Positions 60,302 to 64,000 of a stretch of DNA of 64,000 bases are shown in pieces. How positions within the stretch are numbered: position 1 is the first letter of the stretch; every line of letters starts with the position of its first letter. Under the pieces are notes generated by a model. That model made no database searches. It had not been told where the DNA came from and saw nothing but the letters and a program-made list of their open reading frames with translations. The translations under genes were made by a program, and so were the position numbers. The DNA is taken from positions 1,678,328 through 1,742,327 of the forward strand of contig NZ_CP087714.1 in the NCBI RefSeq assembly GCF_039641995.1, given 5' to 3'. Source of the DNA: Geoglobus acetivorans (GTDB lineage Archaea > Halobacteriota > Archaeoglobi > Archaeoglobales > Archaeoglobaceae).

Positions 60302-61084
60302 ATGGTTGTTGCGGGTATCGATGTGGGAAGCAAGATGGCAAAAGTCGTTATTATGGATGGGGATAGGAACATACTCTCCTACGTCATGGCGCGAACCGGC
60401 ACAGACCATGGAAAAACCTCTGAGGAAGTTCTGAATGAGGCACTTGAGAAGGCAGGACTGAAGAGAGAGGATCTGGAAAAAATTGTTGCCACAGGTTTTG
60501 GCAAGATCTCCGTGCCCTTTGCGGATGACGAGGTTACGCAGGTGATTGCCGCAGGAAAGGGCGCCTACTTCGTAAGGCCTTCAGCAAGGACGGTGATTGA
60601 GGTTGGTGCTGAAGAGAGCAGGGCAATAAGTCTTGACGAAAACGGCAACGTCAAGGATTTTGCTCTTGCAGACAAATGCGCCGCCGGAGCCGGTTCATTT
60701 GTTGATGCGATGATAAGGTATCTCGAAGTCACTCCCGAGGAGTTCGGTCAGCTTGCTCTCAAGGCAACAAGGGCAATCCCGATGAACGCTCAGTGTGTGG
60801 TCTTTGCGGAATCCGAGGTGGTTTCACTGCTGCACTCCAACGTCCCGAAGGCCGAGATTTCGAGGGCAATACACGACGCCATAGCTGACAGGGTCATCGC
60901 GATAGCCAGGAGGCTCGATATAAGGGATGATGTTCTGTTGATAGGCGGTCTTGCCAACGACATCGGATTCATCGAGTCCATGAAGAGGGAGCTTGGAAAG
61001 GATGTTTACGTTCCCGAGGATTATCCTCCGGAGCTTGTTCCCGCAATAGGGGCGGCTCTTTCTGCAGTTCAGGGGGTGAGATGA
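60302..61084 (+). CDS. bcrD: Benzoyl-CoA reductase ATPase subunit D
   Basis: A 260-residue ASKHA-fold ATPase of the activator type. It has AGIDVGSKMAKVVIMDG at the phosphate-1 loop, EVGAEESRAI where the A-type subunit has MGGQDLKAI, and the cluster cysteines in KCAAGAGSF and AQCVVFAESEV. Two such subunits share one [4Fe-4S] cluster and use ATP to drive electrons to the active site. The GA rather than GGQD motif makes it the D (BzdQ-like) subunit. ATG 60302 follows GAGGGGTGG; the frame opens six bases earlier at TTG. Confidence 0.87.
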   Translation: MVVAGIDVGSKMAKVVIMDGDRNILSYVMARTGTDHGKTSEEVLNEALEKAGLKREDLEKIVATGFGKISVPFADDEVTQVIAAGKGAYFVRPSARTVIEVGAEESRAISLDENGNVKDFALADKCAAGAGSFVDAMIRYLEVTPEEFGQLALKATRAIPMNAQCVVFAESEVVSLLHSNVPKAEISRAIHDAIADRVIAIARRLDIRDDVLLIGGLANDIGFIESMKRELGKDVYVPEDYPPELVPAIGAALSAVQGVR

Positions 61085-61966
61085 ATGGTTAGCGTTCAGG
61101 AGAGCGAATACTGGAGATGGCCAGAAACCGTCTGGGTGGACGAATCAAGGAACTGGCAGGATGCAGATGTGATAAGCTGCGGTATTGATCTCGGCTCGGT
61201 CAGCACCCAGGCAGTGATAATGGCCGATGGTGAACTTTACGCTTACGCCAGCATGAGAACCGGGACGAGCAGCAGTGCCAGCTCTGAAAAGGCACTCAAT
61301 GCAGTCCTTGAAAAAATCGGGGATATGAGCAGAGAGGATATCCACTACATTGTCGGTACGGGCTATGGAAGGGTGAGCGTTCCCTTTGCGAACAAAACGA
61401 TCACCGAGATCGCATGCCATGGAAGAGGTGCGGTGTACGTCTACGGCAACACCGTAAGGACCGTTCTCGACATGGGCGGTCAGGATCTGAAGGCCATAAA
61501 GATCGACAGCAGGGGCAAGGTGATAAACTTCCTGATGAACGACAAGTGTGCAGCCGGAACGGGAAGGGGCATCGAGGTGGTCTGTGATCTGCTCTCCGTT
61601 CCCATAACCGAAGTCGGTGACATGTCCCTGAAGGTTGAAGAGGAGCCCGAGCCTGTGAGCACAACGTGCGTCGTCTTTGCAAAGTCGGAGATCCTGGGAC
61701 TTATAAGGAAGGGCTGGAACAGGGAAATGATACTCGCTGCGTTCTTCAATGCTGTGTCGAGCAGGGTTGTGGAGCTTCTTGAGAGAGTGGGAGTTGAGGC
61801 AGACTTTGCAATCACAGGCGGAATTTCGAAGAACGTCGGGGTTGTCAGGAGGATTGAGATCAAGCTGAACATGAAGGCACTCGAGCCGAAGGTCGATCCT
61901 CAGCTCGCAGGAGCAATCGGTGCAGCGCTTTTCGCAAGAGCGCTCTACATCAAATCCAAAAAATAA
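61085..61966 (+). CDS. bcrA: Benzoyl-CoA reductase ATPase subunit A
   Basis: A 293-residue ASKHA ATPase. CGIDLGSVSTQAVIMADG forms the phosphate-1 loop, VLDMGGQDLKAIKID is the A-type signature, and KCAAGTGRGIEV and TTCVVFAKSEI give the bridging [4Fe-4S] cysteines. It starts directly after the bcrD stop (TGAATG) with GGGGGTGA upstream. At 293 residues it resembles BzdP of Azoarcus rather than the longer BcrA of Thauera. An N-terminal extension of about 25 residues (with WRWPETVWVDESRNW) precedes the fold. Confidence 0.88.
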   Translation: MVSVQESEYWRWPETVWVDESRNWQDADVISCGIDLGSVSTQAVIMADGELYAYASMRTGTSSSASSEKALNAVLEKIGDMSREDIHYIVGTGYGRVSVPFANKTITEIACHGRGAVYVYGNTVRTVLDMGGQDLKAIKIDSRGKVINFLMNDKCAAGTGRGIEVVCDLLSVPITEVGDMSLKVEEEPEPVSTTCVVFAKSEILGLIRKGWNREMILAAFFNAVSSRVVELLERVGVEADFAITGGISKNVGVVRRIEIKLNMKALEPKVDPQLAGAIGAALFARALYIKSKK

Positions 61967-61987
61967 TATTTTTTCGGGAGGTGCATG

Positions 61988-63076
61988 ATGGGGGAGCTAC
62001 GCATAAGGATTGACGGCAGAGAGGTATCATGCGAATCCGGAAAATACCTCATCGAGATAGCTCTTGAGAACGGCATCTACATCCCAAACCTCTGTTATCA
62101 TCCCAACATTTCGCCTGCTACACGTTTCGAAGGTGCTGAAAAGGTTTTCAGAGGTAGTGAGATTTTTGAGGGTAATGCGGGCCACTACGATGGCTGCGGG
62201 ATATGTGTTGTGGAGGTTAACGGAAAACCGGTCAATTCGTGCGAATACGTTCCTCAGGGTGGGGAGGATGTTGTAACCGACAGCGATTCCCTCAGAGAGG
62301 AGAGGCAGAGGAGGCTTGCGGAAATTCTTGCCAATCATCCGCACGTCTGCATAACCTGTGAGTACAGGCACGGCTGCGACAGGATTCAGTGCAGCTTCGG
62401 AAACCCGGTTGAGGAGAGGTGCTGTGATCTGTTTCCTGTTTGCGAATTGAGACACCTCGCCGAGTATGTGGGAGTAGCAGACCACACGCCAAAATACGTT
62501 TTCAGGGACCTGCCCGTTGTGGAGGAAAAGCTTTACCGGTGGAACTGGAACTACTGCATAAACTGCACCAGATGCGTGAGGGCCTGTCAGGAAATCAGGG
62601 AAGCCGGGGCTTTGAGCTTCACCGTCATTGATGGTGGAGTGTTGGTGGGCAGAACCGCTGAGAGCGATACCCAGTCAGGGTGCAAGTTCTGCGGGGTGTG
62701 TGTTGAGGTGTGTCCCACCGGCACCGTCAGGGATCTGAAGGGCAGGCAGAAGAACAGGTGGAGAGAATCCATATCGGCCAAAATGCTTGCACCCCTGCAT
62801 GAGGCGATCCCGCTGAGTGAAGAAAACGTTGAAGATGTCCCGGAAAAGGCCGGAGTTTTCAGGCTTTTCAACGAGTCGATGGAAATCGTTTACATAAAGG
62901 GGACGGAGAACCTGAAAGAAGAACTTATGAACGAGCTTGGAAAGGCCGCATTTTTCGATTATGTTGAGGACGAGATGTACACGATGAAGGAGAGCGAGAT
63001 GATTCAGGAGTACCTCCAGAAACACGGGACAATGCCGCCCATGAATGACGAGGAGGATGACCTTTTCGACATCTGA
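61988..63076 (+). CDS. NuoG-like iron-sulfur protein with extra C-terminal domain
   Basis: A 362-residue protein (ATG 61988 has GGGAGGTG at better spacing than ATG 61985). The N-terminus is a plant-type [2Fe-2S] domain with about 30 extra residues between its first cysteine (NLCYHPNISP) and GCGICVVEVNG. Next come a NuoG-type cysteine segment (NHPHVCITCEYRHGC) and two [4Fe-4S] sites, CINCTRCVRAC and CKFCGVCVEVCP. Residues 287-362 form a separate domain, AGVFRLFNESMEIVYIKGTE with YTMKESEMIQEYLQKHG, that resembles a degenerate GIY-YIG fold. It probably passes electrons toward the ferredoxin or the reductase. Confidence 0.82.
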   Translation: MGELRIRIDGREVSCESGKYLIEIALENGIYIPNLCYHPNISPATRFEGAEKVFRGSEIFEGNAGHYDGCGICVVEVNGKPVNSCEYVPQGGEDVVTDSDSLREERQRRLAEILANHPHVCITCEYRHGCDRIQCSFGNPVEERCCDLFPVCELRHLAEYVGVADHTPKYVFRDLPVVEEKLYRWNWNYCINCTRCVRACQEIREAGALSFTVIDGGVLVGRTAESDTQSGCKFCGVCVEVCPTGTVRDLKGRQKNRWRESISAKMLAPLHEAIPLSEENVEDVPEKAGVFRLFNESMEIVYIKGTENLKEELMNELGKAAFFDYVEDEMYTMKESEMIQEYLQKHGTMPPMNDEEDDLFDI

Positions 63077-63094
63077 TCTTTTTGCGGTGATTTT

Positions 63095-64000
63095 ATGTCT
63101 GCTGGAAGGAGGGTAGGAATCGTAGGCGTTGGCTGTTCAAAATTCGGTATCCGGGATGATGTGACGCTTCAGGAGCTTGCCTTTGAGGCCGTGAGCGAGG
63201 CCCTCAGTGACGCCTCTCTCACAAAAGACGATATCGAAATGAGTGTTGTGGGCATCGCTGGAACGAGGAGCTATGAGCTGATGCCCGCCGTTCCCATAAA
63301 CGAGTACTGTGGGTTCGCCGGAAGAGGCCCGGTGAGGGTTGAGGCCGCATGCGCAACGGGAAGTGCGGCCGTTTACACGGCCTACTCAAGCATAGCATCC
63401 GGCATGGTGGATGTTGCCATAGCTGTGGGCGTGGAGAAGATGAGTGAGGTGGACACGCCGACCTCCCTCGCTGTTGGTGGCAGGAGCGGGAGCTACCTTT
63501 GGGAGTTCCACCAGTACGGGACAACATTTCCCGGATACTATGCGATGCACGCCTCCGCCCACATGGCCGAGTATGGAACAACTGAGGAGCAGATGGCTCT
63601 TGTTGCAGTTAAAAATCACAGAAATGCTGTTCACAACAAAAAGGCCATGTTCAGGAAGGAGATATCTCTTGAAAAGGCTTTGGGCTTGAGATACGTTGCT
63701 TACCCCCTGAGGCTCTTCGATTGCAGTGCGATTACTGACGGCTCCTCGGCGGCAATTCTCGCAAGTGAGGAGAAAATCAGAGAGCTTGGAATTGACAATG
63801 CTGTGTGGATTGAAGGCGTGGGCTTCAGCAGTGACACCGCCAACATGACCAGGAGGGAGAGCTACACCACGCTTAAAGCCACGGTGAAGGCAGGCGAGAT
63901 GGCATACAGGATGGCCGGGATTGATGAGCCTGTCAAACAGCTCGATGTTGCAGCGGTCCACGACTGCTTCACCATTGCGGAGATTATGGCATACGAGGAC
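63095..64000 (+). CDS. Thiolase-like acetyl-CoA acyltransferase, cut by window end
   Basis: The first 302 codons of an SCP-x-type archaeal thiolase. The catalytic cysteine is in VEAACATGSAAVYTAYSSI and the C-terminal catalytic His region begins at VHDCFTIAE near the window end. Start ATG 63095 follows GGTGAT. Archaeal members are often paired with a DUF35 OB-fold protein, which would lie just beyond 64000. In this operon it could cleave a 3-oxo-acyl-CoA after ring opening, or take part in an HMG-CoA-like condensation; context favours the former. Confidence 0.87.
   Translation, partial: MSAGRRVGIVGVGCSKFGIRDDVTLQELAFEAVSEALSDASLTKDDIEMSVVGIAGTRSYELMPAVPINEYCGFAGRGPVRVEAACATGSAAVYTAYSSIASGMVDVAIAVGVEKMSEVDTPTSLAVGGRSGSYLWEFHQYGTTFPGYYAMHASAHMAEYGTTEEQMALVAVKNHRNAVHNKKAMFRKEISLEKALGLRYVAYPLRLFDCSAITDGSSAAILASEEKIRELGIDNAVWIEGVGFSSDTANMTRRESYTTLKATVKAGEMAYRMAGIDEPVKQLDVAAVHDCFTIAEIMAYED

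Overview
The window looks like the chromosome of a hyperthermophilic euryarchaeon of the order Archaeoglobales, most likely a Ferroglobus- or Geoglobus-like organism. The evidence is archaeal-type S-adenosylmethionine synthetase, TmcA, NreA, a PGF-CTERM surface protein, GGTGAT/GAGGTG ribosome binding sites, TATA-box promoters with short or absent leaders, and an ATP-dependent (class I) benzoyl-CoA reductase cluster, which in Archaea is known from Ferroglobus. The species cannot be fixed from the sequence alone.

Layout. (1) 0-6.6 kb, minus strand: a tightly overlapping MoxR ATPase / DUF58 / DUF4350 / DUF4129-type membrane operon ending in a geranylgeranyl-reductase-like flavoprotein. (2) 6.7-8.7 kb, plus strand: three membrane proteins including a DUF1616 protein. 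(3) 8.7-33.8 kb: an accessory island. Its core is a surface-glycan locus: UDP-glucose pyrophosphorylase, UDP-glucose dehydrogenase, GDP-mannose 4,6-dehydratase, a second sugar-nucleotide SDR, an HD hydrolase, a flippase, a polytopic membrane protein and several glycosyltransferases, partly very AT-rich. Its edges are packed with toxin-antitoxin modules (two or three PIN systems, RelBE, MazF, MNT/HEPN, a nucleotidyltransferase pair) and many 5'-end-only remnants of glycan genes: three of flippase genes, four of wecB, three of a family 2 glycosyltransferase and one of glmS. (4) 33.9-37.2 kb: a zinc-ribbon-like protein and two Thr/Pro-rich secreted surface proteins. (5) 37.4-43.3 kb: a possible structured RNA, tRNA-Ser(GCT), ASCH protein, TmcA, a 36-residue membrane protein behind a strong promoter and a 24-bp palindrome, M42 peptidase, hexuloisomerase and PyrF. 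(6) 43.3-48.9 kb: a pstSCAB-arsC-phoU operon facing an AbrB-PhoU regulator. (7) 49-54.9 kb: SAM synthetase, NreA with a PCNA-binding tail, PfkB kinase, HAD phosphatase, MutS-family ATPase. (8) 54.9-64 kb: aromatic catabolism: dienoyl-CoA hydratase-like protein, acetyltransferase, ferredoxin, small Cys-rich protein, HTH regulator, benzoyl-CoA reductase subunits in the order C-B-D-A, a NuoG-like iron-sulfur protein and a thiolase cut by the window end.

How they work together. The bcr block would reduce benzoyl-CoA with ferredoxin electrons and ATP. The hydratase acts on the dienoyl-CoA product and the thiolase fits later beta-oxidation-like steps. A shared inverted repeat, TTTAC-N3-GTAAA, in two of its promoters, with a weaker copy in a third, suggests one regulator for the set. 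The glycan locus should supply UDP-glucuronate and a GDP-6-deoxyhexose for a surface polysaccharide or N-glycan. The least ordinary region is 27.6-32.0 kb, where toxin-antitoxin cassettes alternate with repeated 5' fragments of wecB and a glycosyltransferase gene.
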